From: Antedon mediterranea
Lineage: Eukaryota > Echinodermata > Crinoidea > Comatulida > Antedonidae
Assembly: GCF_964355755.1 (NCBI RefSeq)
Contig: NC_092672.1
Span: 35,522,501-35,586,500 of the forward strand
Direction of reading: 5' to 3'
Length of the DNA: 64,000 nucleotides
The notes beneath the pieces are model-generated. The model saw nothing but the letters and a program-made list of their open reading frames with translations. It did no database searches and was not told the DNA's origin. The stretch's first letter is position 1. Each line of letters begins with the position of its first letter. Positions 44,726 through 55,700 of this stretch are shown in pieces. Both the position numbers and the translations under genes were made by a program.

Positions 44726-47213
44726 TGTGGGAAATCAGAATTAACAATCTGTATATAACCGTAGTTTGAATGCTTCCTTCACTGAAACCCAAATATTCTT
44801 CAATGTCGCGACGGATGCATTTTTCAAGGATCATTTTTTGACTCTCTTCTTCTGCTTTATTCCGTACTATTACACCAAGAAGAGGTACAATTCCAGCAAT
44901 GGCAACAGCTACAATTCGATTCACTTGTTTTATTTCCTCGAAATCGTCAATAACCTTTATCGTTGAGAAACCTACCCAAATTACCAGACTGAGAATTAGA
45001 AGTTTCATGATTATAATTAGAAGTTGGGTCTCTGGTGGTCTATAGTTTTTTACAATGGTGTCAAAGAAAGTCTTTTCAATAGCAGTTAAGCCTTCGGTAT
45101 CTTGTCGGATTACGGGTAACGACTGTACACTGCTATCACTTGATGGTGGTGGAGGTCCATTTGAAGGAGCACTAGTAGGTTGTGTTTTAGGGGTATTTGA
45201 AGGTCCGGTTGACGTACCAACATTCTCCTCTTCAGACTGTGCACTGCTATCACTTGATAGTGGAGGAGGTCCATTTGAAGGAGTTAGGCGCACTGGTAGG
45301 TTGTGTGTTATAGGGACAGTTGAAAGATCAGTTGACGTACTAGCATTCTCCTCATCAGACTGCGCACTGCTATCACGTGATGGTGTGTCGGACAAACATC
45401 TATTTTCATATAATAAGTTTTGCCTTTCATCAGAATGTTCATTAACAACAGTAAGTTGGTCCTTTAGGCCTATATACTGATTTTCAAATTGTGGAAAAGG
45501 GGACAGCTTATAATCAGAAACTTGCACCTTGTTATTTTTGATTAAATCATCAAATGCCGAAATAACTCGCTGAAGCAGAACCACATATCCTTTGTAATAA
45601 CCGGTTATAGTTGAAATGACGTAACCAATCACAATTAAGGCGATAGCTACAAGGACTCCAGCTGTACCTGGGTTCACCAGCAAACCGATGTAGAAGTACC
45701 ACATAATATCAAATGTGTACCTAACTGTACATCCCACCTTTGTAAACAGAAGAAGGAAGACAATACAGGAAAGCAATATCCACAACAGCGATAGTAATTT
45801 CATCACAACTCCAGGTTTTAGGCATGCTACTAGCAAGAAACGAAATAAAAGATGAATTGCCGGTATAGATATAAAAACAGTAAAAATACCGTAGACTAAT
45901 AAGAACGGTCCTACAAGAATATAAAACATAGTTTTAATAAGTAATCTTTGTTCGTTAAAACACTTACAGAACCAGTTTAACCCATTCTTCCAGTGAGATA
46001 TTGAAACAATAAACTTTATCTTTTCCTTCATTTCAAACGAAAGTCTGTGTAAGCCGCTGTAATTATTTTTTGAAAGTTTCAGTATCTTCCAAATATTATA
46101 CGTACAAAGACATTTTCGATATTTCGGATTTGTGTACAAATCAGAATAGTTATTTAAATATTTGGTTTCAAACCAAACTTGATACTTTAACCACGTTATC
46201 AACAGAATGATACAAACAATTATATACACTAAATTAACGAAAATATTAAAAGGCTTCCAACATCCTATACACTTTGGTATGACATTGTTCTTAAGCGCTG
46301 CACGGCGACGGTGAAAATTATCGGTATCCAAAACATTAGCAATGATGCAAGGTATACATTGTAACAAACCGACAAGTGCCCATAGTATCAGCCAACGTAG
46401 AATAAAAATACAGTTATGTTGATTTCCACTTTGAAATATCAAGTACTTAATGCCCATCGGTAGATCAGTCCGTAAGCTCAAATATTCTTTTCCATTCTCA
46501 TTCATTGGTTTTACGTGACACAAAAAGGAGACAATGAACCAAATAGAATATAATATGAATGTGAAACTAAGCCAGGAAAATGTATACCAAGAATGTTTCG
46601 TAATTTTACGAAGCTCAATTGAACCATCATCTGAATTTTTCCAGCATCCAAAGTATGTAGTACTTTGAAGAAGTTGGTAATAACACACTTCAACAGCCGC
46701 TATACTGAAATTACCTCGTCTAAGCTGTCGCTCAATGCAAACATCATGTTTCACATTGTCGTCACTTTTTACCTGCAGTAAAGAGTTTGCGATAATGTTT
46801 AATTTGTCTTCATTGTCAACATCAAAGAAACACTCTGGTACTGAGGTGACGTTTAAGGAGATTTGTTCCACACCAGGAGATAGAGTTCCGAGTGACATAT
46901 ATTCAAAATCAAAAGGAAAAGTCAAAAGGAGTTCACCGATTTCTCCGACAGCCACAACCCAGTGGTTGACGTCAATCACTGTTGTATTTTCATAGAAGCT
47001 TGTTCCAACAGAATCAGAAGCATCAACAAAAGATAACAAATTTACGTTGATAAAGACAGAATCACCATCCAAGAGTTCTTGCAAGACATCTGTGCCATCC
47101 ATCTCCAGTAGACAGGTAGTGTTATCCGATTGGATCCTTGTAGAGATGTCTCTGGATGACGTCACAGTACACATGGTTGCCAGAAGAACTAAGATGCTCC
47201 GAGAACGTGTCAT
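44523..47213 (-). CDS. Unrecognised multi-pass membrane protein, 896 residues, LINE-derived tail
   Basis: Single coding exon. The ATG at 47213 is chosen because it starts a signal peptide (SILVLLATMCTVTSS), and TTGATTATTTTCAG just upstream looks like the acceptor of a 5' UTR intron. Residues ~21-205 form an extracellular domain with NTT, NVT and NFS glycosylation sites and several Cys. Hydrophobic segments lie near 209-232, 268-292, 322-342, 425-456, 458-492, 505-535, 730-753 and 764-784. Between 600 and 705 is a Ser/Pro/Glu-rich cytosolic stretch with imperfect ~40-residue repeats (DSSAQS.EEN, PSNGPPP). Residues from about 831 to 896 are read antisense through the adjacent LINE 3' end, so the original C-terminus is probably lost or replaced. 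I know no family for it; a receptor- or channel-like role would be a guess. Confidence 0.75.
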   Translation of the reverse strand: MTRSRSILVLLATMCTVTSSRDISTRIQSDNTTCLLEMDGTDVLQELLDGDSVFINVNLLSFVDASDSVGTSFYENTTVIDVNHWVVAVGEIGELLLTFPFDFEYMSLGTLSPGVEQISLNVTSVPECFFDVDNEDKLNIIANSLLQVKSDDNVKHDVCIERQLRRGNFSIAAVEVCYYQLLQSTTYFGCWKNSDDGSIELRKITKHSWYTFSWLSFTFILYSIWFIVSFLCHVKPMNENGKEYLSLRTDLPMGIKYLIFQSGNQHNCIFILRWLILWALVGLLQCIPCIIANVLDTDNFHRRRAALKNNVIPKCIGCWKPFNIFVNLVYIIVCIILLITWLKYQVWFETKYLNNYSDLYTNPKYRKCLCTYNIWKILKLSKNNYSGLHRLSFEMKEKIKFIVSISHWKNGLNWFCKCFNEQRLLIKTMFYILVGPFLLVYGIFTVFISIPAIHLLFRFLLVACLKPGVVMKLLSLLWILLSCIVFLLLFTKVGCTVRYTFDIMWYFYIGLLVNPGTAGVLVAIALIVIGYVISTITGYYKGYVVLLQRVISAFDDLIKNNKVQVSDYKLSPFPQFENQYIGLKDQLTVVNEHSDERQNLLYENRCLSDTPSRDSSAQSDEENASTSTDLSTVPITHNLPVRLTPSNGPPPLSSDSSAQSEEENVGTSTGPSNTPKTQPTSAPSNGPPPPSSDSSVQSLPVIRQDTEGLTAIEKTFFDTIVKNYRPPETQLLIIIMKLLILSLVIWVGFSTIKVIDDFEEIKQVNRIVAVAIAGIVPLLGVIVRNKAEEESQKMILEKCIRRDIEEYLGFSEGSIQTTVIYRLLILISHNLLLLLLSWRSKKHLLYMAFAPNNIQCNTILNKYQLNAFKNSVLRLNEKNKYFPSLTIRSGFVVDIR

Positions 47214-47253
47214 GGTTTGAGGAGTAAAGATAATGACTCTGAAAATAATCAAT

Positions 47254-48130
47254 TAGTATACCTACACTTTTATTTGTAGATGAAGCTTTTTTATGGTACT
47301 ATTGTATGTAATAAATCCATGATTTAAAGGACAACTTGACCGAGGCCCATATTTTAACAGTATTACAGATGTACATATGATTTTGATGGTGAGTAAATTA
47401 TAAAAGTTCATGAATTTATTTTAAATAAATCGTAAAAAATATATATGTTGACATTTTTTCTTGTTTCTTTTGCCTATCTGAATATTGAAGTGTTTTGGCA
47501 AATTTAAGCCTAATACAGGTCAAATTAGCAATTGAAGTGACGGTACCTATTTCTTGTACGTTAACAACAGTGAAAACTGATTGTAGATTTTGCGACGCCA
47601 GGGTAGATGGTGTTTATTGTAACAACGAAGTGATTTAAGGTTAATACTCAAGGTCAATATGAATTTAAATAAAAATAAAAAATTCATACTACAAAGTATA
47701 GCGATAATATATCTGGTAAAGTATACTACGACAAAAAAGTTCACAGAAACATCGTATGGCTTTATAGGGTAGCCAGGCCTATCATGGCTCGTTGTAGTAG
47801 GGCCTACCAGTAAACAGATAATACCGGTGTGTGTGGTCATAATATGAGAAAAAGAAAAAAAAAGAAGTCATACTACATACCGGTACTTCTCAAGTGAGCG
47901 TCATGTTATTAAGAAGGTAGATAATAATCTGTTTTGGTGTGGAATTGAAATCATTCTTAACATTTACTGAATAAAAGAAAGAGATTCGATAGTTATTGAT
48001 CCGAATAACCATAGTATTTTGCCATTTATCATTTCTTTTACTGTGTAATCGTCCGTCAGCATTACTAGGAATATAACAAATCATTACATTACGGTTAATA
48101 ATCATTAAGCAGAATAAACATACATATTAT
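47254..48130. other. Upstream region of the membrane-protein gene
   Basis: Likely holds the noncoding first exon and promoter of the gene at 44523-47213. No second gene is seen; the short frames here lack family features. Confidence 0.4.
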
Positions 48131-48136
48131 TTAAGC

Positions 48137-48650
48137 TTGAAAAATGCCACAAATTCCGACCCTTTATTTTTTGTCATAACTAGTTACTATGGCTCTATAT
48201 ATATTGATAAAACAATATATACGCATATATGGCAATATTATCTCATAATTAATTAATTTTTAAAAAGTGGATATTTTTTGCAATTTTTCGTAAAAAAACC
48301 TGTACTACAGGAACATTTTTGAAAAATGCCCCAATTTCGACCCTTTTATTTGTTGACATAACTAGTTACCATGGCCATTTATAAGATGATGATAACGCAA
48401 TATATGCGCATAATTATTGAATTTTAAAAAGTAAATATTTTGGCCATTTTTCGAAAAAATCCCTGTACTATTAGTACAGGTAAATTTCCGAAAATTGTCA
48501 AATTTCGACCCTTTTATTTTTTGAAATAACTAGTTACCATGGTTCTATAAGATGATGATAATAACAATATGCGCATATATGGCAATATTATCGCATAATT
48601 ATTGAATTTTAAAAAGTGAATATTTAATTTGTTACAAAAGGTCAAAGAGT
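48137..48650 (+). repeat. About 165-185 bp tandem repeat, three units
   Basis: Each unit contains CGACCCTTTTATTT and GACATAACTAGTTACCATGG, then GCAATATTATCGCATAATTA and a TTTTTCGAAAAAATCCCTGT section. A permuted relative lies at 51425-51535. Confidence 0.85.
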
Positions 48651-48769
48651 CAGGGTCAAGAGTTATATGAACACATATAAATAGCTACTTGTATCTCGGC
48701 AACCACTGGTCGCAGCAACAAGTAAATGTTGGTCTCAAAATGTTCAGAAGGCATGCATTCATATTCAGT

Positions 48770-48985
48770 CTAATGGGGCATTTTAGTCAAAAATTATCAA
48801 TAATGCCCTTTCTGACCTTTGACCCACATACCAGGGTATCTTCATATCTCTGTAAGTACTGGTCGTAGAAACTTAAATTTGGTATCAAATTTGGTTAAAA
48901 GATGATCAGAAATACTATTAATTACTAATGTTATTGTTTCAAACAAAACATATCTCTACACAATTGCTCAGAAGGGTTTTTAAGG
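48770..48985 (+). repeat. Inverted repeat, left arm
   Basis: Contains TTTCTGACCTTTGACCCACA, ATCTCTGTAAGTACTGGTCG and AACAAAACATATCTCTACAC. The reverse complement occurs at 51165-51425, 2.2 kb away, and both arms are flanked by the 165-bp repeat family. Confidence 0.85.
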
Positions 48986-49150
48986 GAGCATTTTTTTTTT
49001 TTTTTTTGGTAATATGGTAACATGTATAATCAAATAAATACTACCTACAGCAGATATAAAAAATACAGAACAATAATATCAAAAAGTGATACAAAAATGC
49101 TTGGTAAATTGTAGATTATGGTATAGTCATTGAAATGTGATACAATTATT

Positions 49151-49255
49151 AGTCGCGTGCAACGCAACTCTACAGCTCACTATGTCGGTCGGTTGGTCGG
49201 TAAACACAAACTAAAATTTGAGCACGCGACTGCAGCTATATATATGGCCTTGTTG
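49151..49255 (+). repeat. Short TCGGTCGG-bearing repeat, copy 2
   Basis: Inverted ends AGTCGCGTGC (49151-49160) and GCACGCGACT (ending 49231), with TCGGTCGGTTGGTCGG between, then GCAGCTATATATATGGCC. See also 30562 and 50722. Confidence 0.85.
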
Positions 49256-50721
49256 TGTATATGCATGTGGCGGTCGTTTAAATCGAAGGGAGGGGTGAGC
49301 ATTTATTTAAAATGTTTCTGTCTTTTAGAATAAATGTGACACTGTCACAGGCTCCATTTAACGAATCCTCTCCAGGTGCCAGTATAATGATATAAAACAA
49401 TGACACATCATTATCCTGAGACACATATGAGACACGAATACACAATTGTTCATATGGATCTTCATTCTATCATCTGTTTGTTTGTGACTAAAATTTGTCA
49501 ACACTGTCTTTTGCATATATATGCCAATACATAGTTTCATTACTATTGTACAATATGTCCAGCTTCTATATATAAATTTACGTAAGGGCAAAATTCGGTA
49601 AATCCCGCCTTACTTCTAGAATTTTTACTCGATGGTATATAAAGTTGGTTCGTACTTTCGGTACTGATTTTAACCACCTGATGTAACCCTGTTTACTAAT
49701 TAAATTGAGTTAGATAATTAGTTATTGACGATTAAAACGAATTTAGGTTGAACGATTTGCCCCAAATAGGGGTGTTTTCCGACCGTAGTATACACTGTTT
49801 AGTGGATGTCCTCTTAAAAAATACCTGCACACAATAATACGACGAGGATGCTTCGCATTTTCCTATCTCCTCCTACGATAATTGTTTTTAATAGCTGAAA
49901 ACCGGTTGAACAGCTCGAGTACAGTATCATAATGTTGAAGACAGGCCGATTTTCTTTAAAAAAATACTATTTTGATAGATTTAATATACGTTTATACAAA
50001 TGTATTGATTTGCGATGAATGGAACATTCCAATCTCTCAGACTCCCAGTTTGTAGGTAAATTTATGAGCCCTCCATGGTTTAACACAAGTAGGTAAATTC
50101 ATGGGCCCTTTAACACTGAGATATGGCATTGGAATACTTTGACAATTGTAAATACTGAACGTACTAATAACTATTTTTGGTCGCCATTTGAATCGAAATT
50201 TTCTTACTGTGAATGTGGTTACTGTTTATTGTATTAATTAGTAATTATAAAAAATATAAACGTCGTAGTGGTGTATCGTTACATGTACTTTACTATATAA
50301 ATCGACTATAACAGGGACAGTTTTAGATTTTTGGACTCATTTTAAGACAAGTTTCTCCTTCGGAAGTAGGCCTAATTCCCAGTGTGCTAATTTTAGTTGA
50401 CTACATTAATCATCGTGTCTATTTATTCGTTTCTGAAAACGACGATGTATTTATAGTCCTGTGGTACGTACATTTGAAATCGCCAGTTTTTTTACGCTGA
50501 AATTACTGTGTATTCGAGAACCATCTGTGGACACAACCTAGATGGTACGCGAGCTAAGCGAGCGTGCCATCTAGTATGTATAATTTGTCGGTGACATTCA
50601 AAAATAGTATACAACAGTGTCATACAGAATGATGACAATGAATTGGTCTATTATAGTTGTCTCCGAAACCTTTTCAATATCATGATTGTACTTATTACGA
50701 TATTAATTGTGTTGTATTTTT

Positions 50722-50825
50722 AGTCGCATGCAACGCGACTCTACAGTTCACTATGTCGGTCGGTTTGTCGGTCGGGAAACACTAACTTGAGCACGCGACT
50801 GCAGCCTTCTATATAGCCTTGATTT
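50722..50825 (+). repeat. Short TCGGTCGG-bearing repeat, copy 3
   Basis: AGTCGCATGC ... GCACGCGACT (ending 50800), with the same interior and right flank as copy 2; same orientation, 1.57 kb away. Confidence 0.85.
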
Positions 50826-51164
50826 TATATCCAGGGTGTATTTATTTGATTATACATATATTTTATATGTTACCATATTACACCCAAAAAAACCCCGCAA
50901 AAAACGCCTTCACCGAATAAACACCCCTCTGAACAATAAATGCCCGGGGCGTTTATTCGGATAAATACGGTAAGTTACTTCTAGCATTCTGAAAAGAACT
51001 GTTGAGTTCGCCATTTACAATGTTTGATCGTCCTCAGGGGTCAACAATATTTTCTAGCATTATCATAAGCAAAAGTACAATTACAAACAGTAAAGGATTT
51101 GTTGTAATTCCTATAATGAAACCATTTAAAGCATCAGTTATTGCATAACATTTATACTGTCTAA

Positions 51165-51425
51165 GGATAACTTGTGTAGAGATATGTTTTTTGTTTGAAA
51201 CATTAGTAATTAATAGTATTTCTGATCATTTTTTAACCAAATTTTCTGTTCTATTTCTATTCTGAATGAATGTAAATATGTATATTTCCAACAATTTGAT
51301 ACCAAATTTAAGTTTCTATGACCAGTACTTACATAGATATAAAGATGCCCTGGGTAGTGGGTCAAAGGTCAGAAATGGCATTTCAGGTCATTTTGGATTA
51401 AAATGCATTTTTAGAAATTTTTCGA
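51165..51425 (-). repeat. Inverted repeat, right arm
   Basis: Reverse complement of 48770-48985, with a short insertion near 51245-51285. Confidence 0.85.
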
Positions 51426-52089
51426 AAAAATCCATCATGTACTATAGTACAGGGAAATAACTATATGGCAATATTATCGCATACTTATTTAATTTTAAAA
51501 ATTAAATATTTTGGCCATTTTTCAATAAAAAAAAGAAGCACTGCTTCAGTCAATAGCTTTTAATTAATTTATTTTCTAGAAAATGTGTATACAAATGCAG
51601 CGAGGGCAGCAGTACTTTAGAAATTAGCATATTTACAAATATATACTATACATAGATAATGAGATGTTAATGATAAATTGAATTGGATAAAAAGAAATTA
51701 TAACTAGTGAGTATCACACCGCAAAATGTAATAGAACTTTATAACCTAGGTTCACTAGCAAATTATGACATTATTATTATCTCTTAGAATTTAGATATTT
51801 GTTGATAAATGACCAGAGCAGCGCATACAGGAAGCTTGGTACCAGGGAAGAGTTCTCTGCTTGGTACGTATACAAAAATAATTTTGCATTTTCTTCTCCT
51901 GAATTCGATACCATGATTTGGTAACAAGGAACTTTAAACCATAATCATGCTTTTTTAAATATAAACAATCAATGAATGTCCTGATTACAAACATAACACA
52001 ATAGAACACTTCAAAGCACACCTCTATTCAGGGGACATTTTCCTGTGAAACAAATGAGAGGCACTATATATTTGAACACTACGACCTGC

Positions 52090-52300
52090 ACCAATTCAGA
52101 GGACACACTTATTCAGGGGACGCGCTTATTCAGGGGACGCGCTTATTCAGGGGACACACTTATTCAGGGGACGCACTTATTCAGGGGACACACTTATTCA
52201 AGGGGAACTCTTATTCAAGGGACACACTTATTCAGGGGACACGCTTATTCTAGGGATACCCACTATTCAGGGGAGACCCCTATTCAGGGGACACATTGTT
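52090..52300 (+). repeat. 17-bp minisatellite (GGACGCGCTTATTCAGG), about 12 units
   Basis: Tandem units CTTATTCAGGGGACRCR. Because 17 is not a multiple of 3, the frame across it repeats every 51 bases and stays open (52045-52323); that frame is a repeat artefact. Confidence 0.93.
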
Positions 52301-52444
52301 GGGTCCCAATGTGCCCCATATAGGAGTTGAATAATTTGTAGCAAAACAGTAAAGTTTACTAAAACCACGCATTACATTCCAGCTCTCACTAATCTATTAT
52401 TATACATAATACTGCAGTACTGATGTTGGGCATTCAGGGCTCCT

Positions 52445-52735
52445 TAAGTTGTTTATATTTAACCGTCTTACATAAGTCCTCCCTAAGTTGTTCATATTTA
52501 ACCATCGATACATCAGGCCTCCCTATGTTGTTTATATTTAACCATCTTACATCAGGCTTCCCTATGTTGTTCATATTTTAACCATCTTACATCAGGCCTC
52601 CCGATGTTGTTCATATTAAACAATCTTACATCAGGCCTCCCTATGTTGTTCATATTAAACCACCTTACATCCGTCCTCCCTATGTTGTTCATATTTAACC
52701 ATCTTAAATCAGGCCTCCCTATGTTGTTCCTGTTT
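52445..52735 (-). repeat. 39-bp minisatellite in the presumed HIRA 3' UTR
   Basis: About seven units of ATGTTGTTCATATTTAACCA / TCTTACATCAGGCCTCCCT, starting 24 bases beyond the HIRA stop codon. If HIRA uses a long 3' UTR, these repeats are transcribed. Confidence 0.9.
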
Positions 52736-52758
52736 CAACAATGTCAGCCATGTTTTTT

Positions 52759-55700
52759 TCATTTCTTGATCATCTCAAGCTGGTCACGATATTCGGAATA
52801 CAGACGTTGCAACTTCAGGTTTGTTCCGATTATCGGCATCATCTCCTCTAGTAACTTTCTTTTATTGTAACCCTTTAAGAAAACAAAAAATGTATTACTT
52901 TTATTTCATTTCTAATAGATTTTACTAATAAATAAATGAATAATCAACTATCTACTCACTAGGATTTGTGACTGCCATTTGGAAGTGTTGGCATCATCCT
53001 TGTACAACGGTCCAAGCATCTCATCACAAACTTCTCGCAACCTACTTTCAGCCCCTAAACATAGAAAACATCGAAACTTAAAACATTATAATTTAAAATT
53101 AATATTTTTGCACATGACCCTAACCAACGTATGCAATAACCAGAGATGGTGTTTGTACGTTACGAATACAGATACTGATAATGTACGCAATAACTAGAGA
53201 TGGTGTTTGTACGTTACGGATACAGATACAGATAATGTACGCGATGACCAGAGATGGTGTTTGTACGTTATGGATACAGATACAGATAATGTACGCGATG
53301 ACCAGAGATGGTGTTTTCCAAGAAATCTTATGCTGTGTTTCCGCAGCCAAAAATTAAACGATAAAATTTAACCAATAATTAATCGATAAACTGCCTTGAG
53401 AAAAATTAACTGATAATTATCGTATTCAAATTATGCGATAATTGTTTACCTTTGACCTGAAGGACAAATTGGGCATCTGGTTATTTGGTAATGACTGATC
53501 ATGCACACTTTGTTGGCAAAGAAATTAATATAATGATAATTTTGTGTTGGCTGCGGCGGAAACACAGCCTTAATAAAATGTGTTTACCTTCTTGTACCAT
53601 ATATCTGACATACGTAAGAAGCCAAAACTTGTACTCTTTACTTGACTTGAGTACAAGTGCTGAGTTGAGTTGACATTCAAGGTGGCTAAGTGTCGAAGAC
53701 TTCTGTATTTGCTGACTCAGCTGAAATACTCTTGAAGCAGCAAACCTGAAAAATAAAACATAAATATTAGCTAAAGCTGATAAGAAACAGTTATTTTATT
53801 TTTATTGTTCAATAACTGACATTTAAAACATGAAAGGTTGGAGTTCGATTGTGCATTATTCACCAGCCTAGCACATGTTGTGTGCAATAGTTTGTGCAAT
53901 AGTAGCTTCAATCATGAAATGGGAGTAGATAATGCATGACATGTGATCAACAAATCAAAGGGCAAGGATACACCTAAATACATATTTCATCATCAAAAAT
54001 AATTAATATGTTAATAAATTAACTGGTGGAAAACAAATTGTAACATTTCTTACTTGCTAGGCTTTCCTTGCAGTGAGGCGAGTGGTCCCTGGACTTGAAC
54101 CGCACCCTGTGCTGGCATACTGGTTTGGTGATCTGAACATGATTGTAATATATTATCTTTTTCATGAACCATCATCCTAAAAAACAATTAAGGTCAAAAT
54201 AATTAGGTAAATAAAATGAAAAAATAAATATTATACATATTTTTTGGGTAAAATTTATAAAGATTTATTTTGCTTATTTCACGATATTTTAAAAGGGTGA
54301 CCCGGCCAGCGTGAGCAGATTTTATGGGCCCTCAGGACAAACGACAAATACTTAAAAGCTTACAGCTCTGTCTACACTATCAAACTTTATGACAAAAAAA
54401 TATGATGTGCCCATATATGGACATGACGATGTCATATCACTACCATATTTGGGCATATCACTACCATATTTGGGCACATCACAAACTAGTTTGATAGTGT
54501 AGCTTAAGATGAAAAGATATATATATGAAGGAGAGTAAACTCACCAACAGCAGAGGTCACTATTGAACGTGTAAGACTTCTCATTGGACATTGTGATGAT
54601 AATGGTGCCTGCCTCTGTTATACTGGCATTCACTAACGATACCCCAGATGCTGAAATTATTAATTAAAAAGGGTTATATTAGTTTGATTCATACTCACTA
54701 AAGCTCTGTCTACGCTATCAAACTTTACGTAACAAAATAATGTGTCCATATATGGATATGATAATGTCATACCACTACCATATTTGGGTGTATCACTACC
54801 ATATTTGGCCACTAGTTTGATAGTGTAAGAAGCGTTTTAAGTTATATATTTTGGCGCATTTATTATCACATAATGCCGAGGCTTTTAGTAAAATGAGCTC
54901 CTAACAGCTCATTCTCCTAAGTTTAGAAATGATTACAGGACTTACCTTTACCCTCTCTAAATACAGTTGAAATAAATATATACTTAGTTTAAGAGGAATA
55001 AATCACTGAAGTGTGTTTGTCAGTCACAATATGTAAAATACAGCGTTCAATACACCATGTGTAGACTAAATTCAAGTGAAAATGTTTTGGTCTCAACGAT
55101 TATAAGCAACATCTTATATAAATCAAAGATGCTCTCCAGGTGGAATGCCATCCTGAGATGAGTAGTAGTAATTAGTCATGTTTATTTTTATTTCATTTAT
55201 ATGTAATTTTACTTTTTATCGACCAGAGATTCCGATGAATGAATGAATAGACTTAATGGTTCCATCATGGAAAACATAATTTATTCCTCTCAATAAATAT
55301 ACTCATAATTTATAAATTGATGGTATCCTTACCTGGCATAATTGGGGCTAACGTTTCATTCTTAACAAGCACCAACTGTTTTATAATATCCCTGCAAAAT
55401 AATTATAAATATTATTAAAGATGTATTGTCCCTTTGACTAATTCCAAAAAAAAATTTTTTTTTAATTTCGAAAAAAAGTGGGTCATTTTGAAGTATCATA
55501 AGAGCCTATTCACCAAAAATTAGTCGAAAAAAAAATAATTTAACCAAAATAAAGATGTTTTTTTGTTTTTGTTTTCAATCAAAACATATCCCATAATGAA
55601 ATGCTCTTGTTTGGCTACTCTGTATGCATAATCATAAACTTCCTTGCGATCTGTGTGAAAACACCTTCTCAACCGTGACGAATTGTAAACAATCCTAATT

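Larger units (their letters stand above)
48990..51160. other. Gene-free loop of the 2.2-kb inverted repeat
   Basis: A T run at 48990-49007, two copies of the TCGGTCGG repeat (listed separately) and otherwise anonymous sequence. 50930-50970 has a small palindrome around GCCCGGGGCGTTTATTCGG. Confidence 0.5.

Noticed and set aside
45055-45480. 141-residue plus-strand frame
   Set aside because: Antisense to the Ser/Pro/Glu repeat part of the membrane protein; the minus frame is far longer and has a signal peptide and membrane segments.
47214-47252. Extended N-terminus of the membrane protein from a TTG at 47252
   Set aside because: Not an ATG, and the segment coincides with a TTTTCAG splice acceptor; the ATG at 47213 opens a normal signal peptide.
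52045-52323. 92-residue frame with TLIQGTHLFRG repeats
   Set aside because: Reading through the 17-bp minisatellite; no independent coding signal.
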